Below are positions 12,564 through 24,409 of a stretch of DNA of 64,000 nt, piece after piece; position 1 is the stretch's first letter; the number at the start of each line of letters is the position of its first letter. Below the pieces are notes generated by a model. It was not told the DNA's origin. It saw only the letters and a list, made by a program, of their open reading frames with translations, and made no database searches. The stretch lies in NCBI GenBank assembly GCA_954871525.1, contig OX940864.1, positions 2,970,001 through 3,034,000 of the forward strand, given 5' to 3'. Made by a program: the position numbers and the translations under genes. This DNA comes from Parietaria judaica (Eukaryota; Streptophyta; Magnoliopsida; Rosales; Urticaceae).

Positions 12564-13654
12564 ATGTTTGGCGGCGCGGAATATTCCTACTCCTGCGACG
12601 ACGATCACCTCTTCTCGTGCCGGGGCGCCGAGGGCAAGGGCTCCAACAAGCGCCGCTTCACCGACGAGCAGATCAAGTCGCTGGAGACGATATTTGAGTC
12701 CGAGACGAGGCTCGAGCCCCGGAAGAAGCTCAAGCTCGCCTCCGAGCTCGGGCTGCAGCCGAGGCAGGTGGCGATTTGGTTCCAGAACAAGCGCGCGCGC
12801 TGGAAGTCGAAGCAGCTCGAGCGGGACTACGAGGCATTGCTCGCCGACTACAACTCGCTCGCCTCCCGGTTCGAAGCGCTCAAGAGAGAGAAGCAGGGGC
12901 TCGCTCTTCAGGTAGCGGCCGAAACGATTTTGTTGTGTTCGGAAACTGCGGTTTTAGATCTTGCGGTCTTTTACGTATCACGGGTTCCATCTCATAACCA
13001 ACTTGTAAAAGGAGTCGGAGCCGGAACCTCGGTTTCCAATCCCGCTCCTTCTATATAATTTTTCAGACCATCGGATCAGATGGTCTAGATTAACTTTTTT
13101 TAACGGAACTAAAATTCTAATTTCAGAAAAAACGGAGCCGGAGTGATTGATTTTTTCCGATTCCGTTTCTTCTCGGATTATTCGAAAGTTGCAAATCAAC
13201 CTTGAGTTTATAAACTTTTGTAATTATTGATGTTCTCGCAAAGTTAATTAGCAACGAAAAGAACAATTCACGATCATATATATAAATCTTGACAAGTTCT
13301 CATGTCCGTTCAACATGGATCAATTCTTTATACGCGGGCTAATCGATTATCGTGTGGCAGTTGCAGAAGCTAGGCGGGGAATTGGCGGAGGGGACGGTGA
13401 AGGAGCACGAGGAGAAGCCGAGCGTATCGGTGGAGAAATCGGAGCACGTGTTGGGAGTTTTGTCCGACGATGATAGTGTGGTTAAGACGGAGTATTTTCT
13501 GGATCACGCCGATTCAGAGCTTCTGAGCATGAACATGGCGGAGCCGGCGGACAGTTCCTTGACGTCGCCGGACGAGTGGGAGAGCCTCAACTCGGAGGCT
13601 TTGTTCAGCGAGTCGACCAGCGGTTACGACCAGTGGTGGGATTTCTGGTCTTAG
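12564..13654 (+). CDS. ATHB7-like: HD-Zip class I transcription factor, ATHB7/ATHB12 type
   Basis: Two exons, 12564-12911 and 13361-13654, joined in phase 0 at CAG|GTAGCG...GGCAG|TTG, giving 213 residues. Residues about 28-84 form the homeodomain ([12 protein letters not shown] at its start, then the helix-3 signature [14 protein letters not shown]). The leucine zipper follows directly, with heptad leucines from about residue 85 across the exon junction. The acidic C-terminus ends in YDQWWDFWS, an AHA-like aromatic/acidic activation motif seen in the gamma clade of class I. HD-Zip I proteins bind CAATNATTG dimer sites in the nucleus, and ATHB7/ATHB12 are ABA- and drought-induced regulators in Arabidopsis. 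The start has a TATA box at a sensible distance, and the length is usual for the clade. The homeodomain residues [21 protein letters not shown] favour ATHB7/12 over other class I clades. The exons are much more GC-rich than their surroundings. Confidence 0.95.
12912..13360 (+). other. Intron of the HD-Zip gene
   Basis: A 449-bp GT-AG intron lies inside the leucine zipper coding region. It starts GTAGCG and ends GTGTGGCAG. The conserved position after the first part of the zipper is a known feature of this clade. Nothing further is recognised in it. Confidence 0.85.
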
Positions 13655-15735
13655 GGCCGAGAAAGACGAAGAAGACGATGACGAAGAAAGAAACGTGGTT
13701 CCTCGAGAAGAATTAGAGTAACTTAGGAGGTGTAATTTAGGAAGCATTCCGAGGAGCTTCTATTTCAGGATTGTATTGTGTAAAATTGCTTGTTGTAAAT
13801 TATTTTCTTTTGAAAATGAGAAATAACAAAGCGAGAGTGAGAGTGAGAGAGAGAGATTTTCCACTTGCTCTTGCTAGTCATTGAATAATATTCAAACTTC
13901 AATCTCACTAAAACCTATGAAAAAAACTTGTACCGGTACTGGCGTTTCCGGACTGATATAATGACAATCTTTCAAAAAAAAAAAATCCTCTTAATACCGA
14001 TTTTAAATAAAATTTAAAAGTAAAAAATATATACTCAAAAGAAAATATGATAGAACCGGTAATACGTAACCGGTTTATTGATATCGGTGTCTATGCCAGG
14101 TTAAAATTATAAAATCATTACCATAGTCTTGAAACATATATAATTCCACCTTACACTACTATGAGAAAGTGCATTAGCGAGTCTTGAAACTTAAAGACTT
14201 TCAACGGCGCACTTATGGGCCATTGAAAGTGTCCTAATTAGCCACGAAAAGTCGAAAATTTGGAGGCACATTTTTTCTTCGCTAAATCAAAATTGTCGGC
14301 TTTGCTTGGCCGTTGAAGGTGTTTTTTCCAGCCAAATTACAATTGTGCCGGTAAAAGTACTGGACCAAAGGTGTGATTTCTGGTAGTACCACAAAAGCTC
14401 TATCTATAATATATATATATATATATTTAATATATCTAGCACTAGTACTGTTTGATTCCATGGAATAAGCTCAATGATCATCCAACATCAAAGAAATAAT
14501 CCAAAATTTCTTACCAAAGTTCAAATTGTTTTACTCTCTTGCTGTGATGAAGAGCTGGCACGTGCGAGTTTGTTCTAGATCAAGTGGCTATAAATGGTGG
14601 TAGAGATGAGTACGAGAGGTTGAAGAAGAAAGCAACCCAATTTGTACATTAAATTAAACTTTGCAACTAAGTCCAAAACTTCTAAGTGATGTCCTCAAAA
14701 CGACACAACACTGATGTGATTTTGGAGTGTCAATAATCGAATACAGAGAAGCAATTATTATTGAGTTTTATTATTAGCCACAAAGTTGATTCTTTTGATT
14801 ATTGTTCAAGGGTTTACGTGGAATTTGGAATATAGGTGACAATATTGGCGTTTTCATTTTCAACATTGCAAGGCTAATATATTAGATACGACGTGACTTT
14901 GGAATTTAGTTTTGCCTTTTTTGGTCATCTTTTAGTCGGAACGTGTAATAGCAGAGGAGTCGGAGTCGGAGTCACATTTTTGTTACTACGGTATTCCTAT
15001 GCAAATTAATAAACTTGTGACGAAGTCTCATGAACAATGAATTTCGGATATTCGTAAAAAGGAAAAAAATAAAAGCATTATATGCAAGTTTCAGACAAGC
15101 AGAAACTAAATACATAATTCAAATTTTACTAAGGTATAATTGATGTTTTGTATAAACACTGAATAACATTATTGAACATTTAGAAGATTTTTTTACCCTT
15201 TAATACTCACATTTTTTGGATAACTAACGGCATAAGTACCCAAATTTTGCCTTTAGATAGAGGACTTTGAACTTAAATTGTTGTTTTAATTTTGACCAAG
15301 TTACTCACTCTTTAGATGGAAGACTTCGAAATTAAATTTCATTAAATTCGTTCACAAGTTTAAAATAGTTTTTTTTAATCTATTTTAGTGTTAAACTTAC
15401 ATAGATACTAGTAAAAATATATTTACCATTTACCATGTAGTTACCTGGTTTGGAAATTTGTTAAAAATGTATTTTTTATCCGGTCCTTGCATTGCCGGGT
15501 ATCAAAATAAATAGTTCTTAGAAAATCAGTATTCGGAGAAAACTTAGAAATACATGAAAACCGAGACTGAGACCGATACACTTAAAAATATTGGTTATTG
15601 GTTCCGGTTTCGGTTCTTGTTAAAACCGTATTCAGAAACATAGATAAACATGTCGTTCCTGCGTTGACTAGATAAAACGACAATCACAGTGGTTCTCTCT
15701 CTCTCTTCTGAACTGGCACAAGATTAGTAAAGTTG
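13655..15735. other. HD-Zip 3' flank and spacer
   Basis: The first 200 bases are the likely 3' UTR of the HD-Zip gene, with near-canonical AATAA-like signals around 13815-13890. A CACTA-like MITE lies at 14154-14388. Two decayed repeats (13930-14105 and 15480-15640) share CCGGT/CCGGTT-type motifs, and a single CGGCATAAGTACC end near 15226 belongs to the MITE family seen at 11459. CT/GA runs near 15695-15770 suggest the leader of the next gene. Confidence 0.5.
14154..14388. mobile_element. CACTA-like MITE
   Basis: Begins CACTACTATGAGAAA. Its other end reads TTTCTGGTAGTA, the complement of TACTACCAGAAA, close to the CACTACNAGAAA termini of plant CACTA (En/Spm) elements with one terminal substitution. 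The 235-bp interior is non-coding and holds sub-terminal inverted words such as CTTTCAACGGC and GCCGTTGAAG. A 3-bp target duplication could not be shown convincingly. Confidence 0.5.
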
Positions 15736-15739
15736 AAGT

Positions 15740-18377
15740 CTTTACTCGGAGAGAGAGAGGGAGAGAGAGACTGATGAACGACCTCTTCTGAGAGAGAAGC
15801 ATTGTCGTTTCAGCTTCACTCCCATTCCAAGCCAGGCCATTGTCGTCCTCGTCGCTCTCTTCCTCGTCGGACTCTCGGTCTCCGTCTTCATCCTCGTTTC
15901 AGTTCGCAACGCGGTCTTCTTCGTCTGCTTCTTCTGCCTCTCCTCTCTCGTCGCCTCCTTCGTTCTCTGGAACGCTCGGAGCTCGAAGACCAGACGCTCC
16001 GTCTCTCGCTTCCTTCTCTCGCTCCCCGAGAGCGATCTGGGTCAAGCCAGGGATGGTCAGCTCGTCAAGATCACTGGGGTATGTTGCTCTATGACTCTCT
16101 CTTGGGTGTTTTGTGGTGTGGGTTCGCTTTGGTTCTTGATGGGTCCTCTTGTTTTTGGATTGAAATGCATTTTAAATTCGAGAAAAGAAATGATTAATGG
16201 GTGAGAAAAGGACAGTCGATTTGTTAATCATAATATCAGAGAGAGTTGATTTTGTGCGTGGACATGTGATTATCATTGGTTGATTGTTTAGCAGTGGAAT
16301 TGTGATTATCATTTATGAGTTATCGAGACTTTGCCGGAAATCGACCGATCAATCCTTTACGATTTTAATAAAATAGGATGAAAAAATAGTAATACAAAAA
16401 AGGTTATTGCGACGTACGTAAGTACTCGACTGTGTATTAAGTGCGGTGCCAATGTTCCCAATCTCTTTTTTAGAGGTAATACTATCCAAAGGCCATAAAA
16501 GAGTGTCGATATCCAATTCCGTCATGTTCTGCTAAGGTCTTTTGCACGAGGGATGCGTTAATTTGTCTACGATTAAAGTCCAAAAACATCAGTATCCAAC
16601 ACTTTTAACTAGAGTCAAATGAGTCTCTCTAGCTTAAATGTTGGCATAATTGACCTCAACACTATTTTGTGGCCTAGGGTATTGTTGCTTAAAAAAAAAA
16701 AAAAGAGAATATGCCGCACACTTGATATAAGATTGTGTACTATGCCGCAAACATTCCTGGAAAAATGATGATAATATAATCATGCTAATTATTGATATAT
16801 CAATGAAAATCATTTTATACTGTATATGTATATTAATATTATTGGATCGAATGAATATTGAAGTGTAACATATACGTATATAAAACCAATATTATTATTA
16901 TTTTATACTATAGTTCTCACTAACCCGAATACCCGTAAAAACCGATCGGTTAAAATTCTGTTGGTAAACTCGTTGCTTATAAATTATTAGTCTAGCAACC
17001 CCGTTGCCTATTGGTATACCCGTAATAGCAAACCATAAATCCAACCTTGGTCTCTCTCTCTCTCTATATATATCATCATGAGTAGATCGTGCATTCAATA
17101 AACAGAAAGTGAGATGTTCTTCCAAGATCATTGTGCTCTTCACTTTCCCACACAGATAAATATTTTTGCGCTATTTTTTCGTGACATTTAACGTCGATAC
17201 GAATTTTCAGGCCATCGCTTACTAAGTTCGGGTTTTAAGATTGTTTCTCAAGCATAAGTAAATTTCATAAGTGATGCTAAATAGCTTGTGCCTTTGTAAA
17301 TTTCAGCATTCATTAGTCATTTGCAAGTATCAGACATTTTATTTAATTCTCAGAGAGCATCTTGTGAGGGCATTTATCTAGAATCATCGTATGAAAAAGC
17401 TACCCGGTGTATATACACATCGACGCTGCTATACGAGCATGGCGGGTCAAGCTTTAACCCTCTGAACACGATCGGATCATGCATTCAATGGAATCTGGCA
17501 TACTCTGAGGTAGGTAAACTTTCGGATTCATTTTCGAATTGTTTTTCATTTTTAGTGAATAATTCCACAAACTATTTCGCAATACAGACACTTTCTTATG
17601 GCGTTTTACTTGACAGAGATTCTGCACGGAATTCAGCATAACCGATAAGAAGTCCGGTCTGAGAGCTGTCGTTAAAGCCGGTCCTGGAAGCAGAGTAATT
17701 CCGTTGGTCGTTGAGGGCGAACTTGTCAATACCAAAGGAGAGTGCAGGCTGCTCTCTCCTCCGCTCCGGAAATGGCTGAGAGAGAGAAACATGTCCGACG
17801 AAGCCCGTCTCCTCCGTCTGGAAGAAGGGTAAATTTCACTCCACTTTCAGAAGGATTATGCTTCACTAATCTCCTATTCATAAACAAATCGAAGATTTTT
17901 TGTTAAATTTTTGCTCGCATGGAATTCACATATTTTATGTTTTGGGACAAACATGATCATAAATGCACTAGAATGCGTATTGTAACCGACTTTAAATTTC
18001 ATGAAACCGCTGATTTTTTTGTACAATTTACAAGTTCAGAGGAGAAATCGCTACGAAAACTAGTCTAAAGTCACTGCAAGAACACGACTATAGTACTCTT
18101 TTTCTTTAAGCATGTTTGAATGACAAAGTTCATAGAGTTTGGCAGGTACGTCGAGGAAGGAAGCACGGTGAGTGTGGTCGGAATGGTGAGCAGAGATAAC
18201 GGAATAACAACCATTGTTGAACCGTCGGAGGTGATTTCGACGGGTTGCTTGTGGCGAAAGCTGCTTCTTCCGGTGGACATTGATGGACTCATACTCAGTG
18301 TTCCCCAAACGACTGTCTCATCAAGCAAACGACAATCTTTCCAAAAACCTGCGTTTTGTGATTTGCAAGATGTGTAG
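15740..18377 (+). CDS. SHOU4/At1g16860-like membrane protein, start uncertain
   Basis: Four exons: about 15740-16078, 17354-17509, 17617-17828 and 18146-18377, with GT-AG junctions that keep the frame. Exon 1 encodes a hydrophobic membrane region (AIVVLVALFLVGLSVSVFIL, then FFVCFFCLSSLVASFVLW), followed by a basic stretch and the DLGQARDGQLVKITG motif. Later exons encode LESSYEKATRCIYTSTLLYEH, then SGLRAVVKAGPGSRVIPLV and GYVEEGSTVSVVGMVSR. These blocks match in order the C-terminal half of Arabidopsis At1g16860/At1g78880 (SHOU4L/SHOU4), membrane proteins reported to restrain cellulose synthase delivery to the plasma membrane. The coding frame is open from 15737 but has no ATG before the conserved domain. 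The ATG at 15774 is out of frame and meets a stop after five codons. The start may lie in an unrecognised upstream exon, or the 5' end may be frameshifted. About 310 residues are visible, against about 470 in full-length SHOU4 proteins, so this is a short or truncated member. Confidence 0.8.
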
Positions 18378-20265
18378 GTAACACTTAACTTATAGAGAAC
18401 TTTCTAAAAATTACATATTCACTTGCTTTATGGCCAGGTTGGTTAGAGAAAGTTCGGATGGAAATTTTGAGCCAGAAACCCGGTTTTAGCCCGCTCTCGG
18501 GCCGGTTTCTAAAATTTATTGATGATAAATATTATCTTTTAGTCTTCTATCTTAGGCTCAAAGATGTATTATTTGAAATTTGTAATATGTTTGTTACTTG
18601 ATTTGCATGTATTTTTATTTATAAATAACTAATTTTCAAAATATTTTCCGAAATCGAGATCAGGACCAATCCCGGTTTTAGAAGTTCAAAGAACTAGGAA
18701 TGGCCTATAAAAGTTCAAAAGCTTAAGATATGATTCTGGTTTCACTAAAAAAATCAATATATGATTTTGATCTTACTCCTACGTCTAATTCTGATTCTGG
18801 TTTAAAAGGTAAAAAAATATTTCTTACATATTTGTTTCAAATTTCATCAATAATTTGTCAAGAAATAAGAAATGTTTTCCCCGAAAATCATCTAGATTTG
18901 CTAACAATAATTAAGAGGTGACTTTGGATCCAATATCTAATTTTTCAATAGCCCAAATCCGGATACCTCGAAAAAATATAACAGATTTTCAAAATCTGGG
19001 TACTTGCAAAATCCGGTTCGCGGTACCGAAAACTTGTTTTAGAACCGGATCCGATTTTAAAGCGGCTTGCTAATTAAAATATAAAATGTATAGATTACAA
19101 ATATACAACTGTCTAAGTCTAAGAAATAGAAAACAAAACTAGAAGTCTACAACCAAATGCACCTTTGATTGGTTATTAGCCTTGAATTTCATCACTAGAA
19201 AGCGAGGCCATTTCCACGCAAAAAACTCAAAGAATGGGCTTACGCAAGAAAGTGGCTTCTCGGTAGAGTTGAGGCCATTTATTTGGCACACTCATGTGCC
19301 TATATATCCCAACCAAAACTAGGCAATTGGGTAGGCCAAATCTCCAAGATAATGTAATTATAAAGGAGAGACTAATTATTAAACTACCCAATTGTCATTG
19401 CATAACCTTGAAATATATGTCTTAACTTAATCCCGTGAAGCCATATTTAGAGGCTCAAGTTGGATGGTAACAAGTTTTGACCTTTTGAATGAAGTCAAAA
19501 TCTCAAAAATGCCTTTTCAAGAGAAAATGTATAAGAATATGCATGTGGGTTTTGGGCTACCAAGTTGAGGGTTTGAATTTTGAAATATGGGGTCAAAAGA
19601 AAATTGAAGAAAAAAAAAATGCATGGTATTTGAGGTCTTTGAGAAATTTGACTTGTTCAAAGGGTCATGAATTTTCTCAACACTAATTTCTTCGTTTAAG
19701 GTGAGTCAAAGATTCAAGAGACTCTAACCTCAAATTAATATATCATTTAGTACATGCATATGGTAAAGTGGACTAATATTAAAATCGCTTATTGAAATTT
19801 CTAGTCAAATGATATAGACATGTTTGTCTTTCTGTACACTTGAAGAGATACAAAACGATCATCAACTTGTGGATATTGACTGATTTTCCTTGGATTATTT
19901 AAACATTTGATTTTTTTTAGATTTAATCTGTAATACTTTCAAAGAAGGCATATAGGAATATATCAAATAATTAGGAGGCCTTGGAGATTTATGCCACTTT
20001 ATGTATAACCAAGGAAATTTGTTGGATTGTAAAATATAATTTTATTAGCAAGAGGGTTGGCAAGTTGTGTATCATATTATATTTATTTTCTCTTCATTGT
20101 ATAAAATCTTAATTATTTATTAAATGAAGAAATTTAAAGGAAGCTATAACCCACCTACGACTTGAACGTTCTAACAAACATTATTAAAAAAATATACTCT
20201 TTAACATATATTCCATCTTGACCTTCTATTTGTTACTGAGCAGAGTTCTCAGTCAACTCATATAC
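18378..20265. other. AT-rich intergenic region
   Basis: No coding gene is seen. The stretch near 18430-18500 and 18960-19070 contains repeated CCGGTTT/CCGGAT words resembling the decayed repeats at 13930 and 15480, so it is probably an old transposon remnant. The 19190-19680 part is less AT-rich but has no recognisable product. Confidence 0.5.
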
Positions 20266-20273
20266 TCTAAATC

Positions 20274-20727
20274 AAGGTTCGAATTTTCCTCGATTATACT
20301 CGATAATCTTCGATTATCCGTCTTGTCGGTAATCATCGGCAAATAATCTATAATAATCGATTATCCGTAAAAACAGTGTAAAAATAACAAAAAAAATGAG
20401 CACTTTTCGAATATTTTTGCACTTTTCGTAAAAATAGTGTAAAAAACGATTTTAGTATTACATGATTTTATTTGAGTATTTAATGTGAAAGTAAGACAAT
20501 ATTTTATTTACATATGTAAACATAGTAAATATATTCTTAAAACTAATTTAATGGTTTTTCATCGATAATCCTCGATAAGTGTCGATGCTTCATCGATAAT
20601 CCTCGATAATTGTCGGTAACGATAAGTTACAGTTTTATTAGTATTCCATCGATAATCCTCGAAAATACATCGATTATCCTCGAAAACGGCAATCGATTTA
20701 TCGACAAAAACGGCATTTTGAACCTTG
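20274..20727. mobile_element. hAT-type non-autonomous element rich in TCGATAATC repeats
   Basis: Terminal inverted repeats start CAAGGTTCGAATTTT and end AAAATGCCGTTTTTG-complement...GAACCTTG. They are flanked by an 8-bp duplication with one mismatch (CTCTAAAT at 20266-20273, CTCTAAAC at 20728-20735), the size typical of hAT transposition. Both subterminal regions carry many copies of a TCGATAATCCTCGATAA-like word in alternating orientation, which resemble transposase-binding repeats. The 454-bp interior has no coding capacity. Confidence 0.75.
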
Positions 20728-21333
20728 CTCTAAACTACTAGTAGTTTTAAAGTACTATAATTAATTATATACTTATAAGAAAAAAAAATACCAGGAATAT
20801 ATTGTTTTGAACATGAGGCTAACAACGTTATATTGACATATTCTGATTCTCGTGCGCGCACGTGCACACGCATATACATATACAAAGATATATATATATA
20901 TATATATTTATATAATCTTTCAAAAATAGTAAGATCACTTCTATATCCCGACCCTTATCCTGTATTTAAGTAGTACGAACTTATTACGGATCATGAATGG
21001 ATGAATACACACGTTAGTATCAGAACATGAAACTTATAAGAAAATAATTAATAAACTGCTTCATACATCAAATGTAAGAACTTAACTAAAAATACGAAAT
21101 ACTTACTTAATAAAGTACAAGATCAATCTACGTGTATCTCAAAAGAACCGGTTACGAGTGTATGATTTAAGTGAAAAAAAGAAATTAAAATTTCGCAAAG
21201 CGAGCTTGAATTCCAAATAATTTGGCAATAAAATAAAAAATATATATGTATGGTGCCCGTTCGTACGCACACCATGCATTCACTAATACACATGGTTCAC
21301 TTTAAATATCTCTTTTTTCTTAGAAATAAAGAT

Positions 21334-21376
<43 letters not shown>

Positions 21377-21667
21377 ATTTATTTGTTTGGGTTTTTTACT
21401 TCGCTCACTACTCAACCTTTGATTCAATCAATTTTCATCTCAATTAAAAGTTCAATTAAGTTATATAAATGTATAGTACTATATTATTGTACCACTGTAT
21501 ATATGACTATTCATCGAACATGAAATAAAACATAAGGTCCACATCCCACTATATCATAGGTGTCTGTATACATCTGCTTTAGTCATAGATAATCAGACAC
21601 GTATTACTCATATCATGTCCACGCAAATCAATTAATTTATGAGTTAGCAAAGCGAGTTATGTATCAT

Positions 21668-22289
21668 TGTAAGGTTAAATTCGACCTCATTGAGTTAAGG
21701 AGTGACCAGGAATGCAAGACTCATCCGATCAGGTTAGGAGGATCTGATCGCAGCCTTCTCGCATACAGAATAGTCATCTGATTGCAACGGGCAGGTCACG
21801 ACGACCAGGAACTAAGGAACCGACGAGTAGGTTGCGACGATGAGGTTCCAACGACCAGGATGCAAGTGTCAATCAACCAGGACACAATGACCAAGTGGTC
21901 GACCAGGACACAAAGTCGACCAGGAGCAAGGTCGACTAGGTGGGAAAGAACCAAGGAGTTCGTGAGTGTCAATCAACCGACACAGAAGAGGAAGGCAGCG
22001 AGATTTGTGGGATTGATTGAGTGAGAATGTCAACGTGTAAGCTTCTTTTAATGTATATAGGAATCAATGTAATTATCTTTAATTGTAGGGATTTGATATC
22101 TAGCTTTTTAGTATTATAGATAGAGGTGTATCCTCTTTGTAAAAGATGACTTGCTCTTTGAGATTTTACCCTTCTTTGCAACTTGCGACATCATTCAATA
22201 TAGAGAGTAAACTCTTCAAAGTATTTTTCTCATTCTTTTTGTTTACTTGTGTGTATGTTTTGGCTTAAAGATTCAATTTGGAACCACCA
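21668..22289 (+). repeat. Probable solo LTR with GACCAGGA-type internal repeats
   Basis: About 620 bp starting TGTAAGGTTAAATTCGACC and ending TTGGAACCACCA, with LTR-like architecture. A GC-richer 5' part holds irregular repeats built on GACCAGGA(A/C). It is followed by a promoter/leader-like part with TATAAGA-type words, then a T-rich region and the GGAACCACCA end. Its order and end resemble 29431-29866. No exact target duplication could be assigned, and no polyprotein follows it. Confidence 0.55.
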
Positions 22290-23194
22290 TCCACGATGGA
22301 TTAGTTTTTTTTTTTTTTTTTTTTCATAACAAGAATCACATAATCTTAAAGCTCAAAAACGACAATACATATTTTTCCCAACAGAAATTTAAATTGAAAT
22401 GTAAAATTTACTAGTTATATATCGCATGATCTATCCGATGATAACCCTCATTCAATCATATGATTGTTGATTTCGCAAATAGTCTGATAGTTTAGAATAT
22501 CGAATATAGACCATGAAACAAGCTGAACCAACACTTAGAACTTGTACATTTACATTTTTTTTATTGGATAGTGGAGAACTATAATGAAAATATTATTGGT
22601 TAATCATGATCTTAAGAGTCGCTAGCATCATTTAACCTATCATAAATAGGGGTCATTATGCATTCCATAGTTGAGTTTAGAAATAAACATTGATTAATTA
22701 AATCTCGATATGATCTTGTAGAGTTAGTGTTACATCAATTACCCTATCATACATTAACAAAATTATATATATATATATATATCGATCTATAGTGATCAGC
22801 AACCCTTAATTAACAGTACATTTGGCGTTCTTGATTTTTTTTTTAATCTAGTAGTAATATTTTTTAATCTCTTACCCATCGAAAAATAACGAAAAATGTC
22901 AATATATGTGTTGAAAATGTGAATTATTTGAAGGTATTTTTAGGGTAATACTATCAGTTTTCTTTCAAAGACTTCATCTAATTTATATTTTGTTTTCGCT
23001 TTAGGTATGTCATTTTAAGTTTAGATTTTTGAAAATACAAGCAATACAAATATAAAATTGACAAAAAATGTTAAAATACATTTACTAATATTTAGTGATA
23101 AAAATAAACACACTGAAACAAACAAAAATAAATATATATATATAAATATATCTATATATAAGTTCTATATATATAGTAATTAAGTAACCATGTT

Positions 23195-23227
<33 letters not shown>

Positions 23228-24400
23228 TATTGCTTAAAGTTCAAAGAGCTTTAGGCTAAGGGAATTATTTGTTTAACCAACAAAGTCCCATGCCAGCCAC
23301 ATGAAGTTAACATCACAAAGTACTTATACTACAAGATGGATTAGGTTTATTTTAATTATATCCATACAAAGAATAAACTTAGATTATGATTACCATAATC
23401 CCTCATTACATCAATTATATAGTAGAAAAATCCAAATATGATTCCTATGCGGCCAAAAGGTTTTAGTACTAATAATCATCATTAATCCACATTATGCTAG
23501 CCTGATTCTGAACTAGTACCTTAATTCTTATAATAATCTTGAAGGACAATACTAAATGCTAATTAATTAATTAAATCCTTAGCCTAATTTGCTACTTAAA
23601 GTTGGTAAGCTTTATTTGGAGCAGGATTGAGAGATATGGCATATGCTAGCTAGCTAGGTATGGGTAATCATATGTGATACTGTTCCTTGAGCTGTAAGGC
23701 ACCGAACATGCATTTTGTTAAAAAAGCGTTAAAAGAAACAGATTTTAAAAAAAAATTATTATTGGATGATTTTGGTGGTGAATATTGAGCAACAAGTTGT
23801 AGCTTGATGATCATGAAATAATTATATAAATTACATATAAAAGATATTCTGTATCTGGAATAAAATCCCAGAAAAAGAAAAGTGAGAATATGAGCTCCAA
23901 GATTATGCTATTATTGTTTATCTAGTTGCTTGCATCTTGGTTATGTTATGCCCTAGCATTTCCCACAAAGTATACTAAATCATTGGACAATGCTGAAAAA
24001 AGTATCACTTGAATTTGAAAATGACTTAGTAAATAATTCAAATTAATAGTTAATATTTCTCAAAAGTATATATTTATATATAAGAAAATTAAATTTAATA
24101 TCTAAGCAAACAACTACAATGAATCACAAAGTAGATTAATTAAGAATACAATAATAAGTATCTTAAGATTCTACTTGGAAAATGAGATCTTAATAAAGTT
24201 TAACAAGATAATGATCTCTATGATACTAAAGTAGAACTTCATTAAGTAATATTAGAGCTTACTAAGCTCAAATGAATATTTGTCTGAAAACAATAAAATC
24301 CGACCTAAGATCATTGAGATCAAAAGTGTCACTAATTTAAAAAGACATTTTAAGAATCCTACGTTAAAAAAAAAAAAAAAGACAAGTAGGCTTAATAAGG
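22290..24400. other. AT-rich intergenic region
   Basis: A long T tract (about 22304-22324) and several (AT)n tracts (22767-22782, 23122-23180, 23196-23218) are present. No gene is recognised. Nothing else is supported. Confidence 0.6.
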
Positions 24401-24409
24401 TTTAAAAAG

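Noticed and set aside
12556..12915. 119-codon arginine/serine-rich ORF over the HD-Zip exon
   Set aside because: A frame shadow of the homeodomain exon, with no family features.
15802..16197. 131- and 84-codon ORFs over exon 1 of the SHOU4-like gene
   Set aside because: They are in the wrong frames; the frame that matches the family in order is the third one, which runs into a proper splice donor.
21668..22289. Exact target duplication for this LTR-like repeat
   Set aside because: ATCAT before and TCCAC after do not match, so the borders remain tentative.
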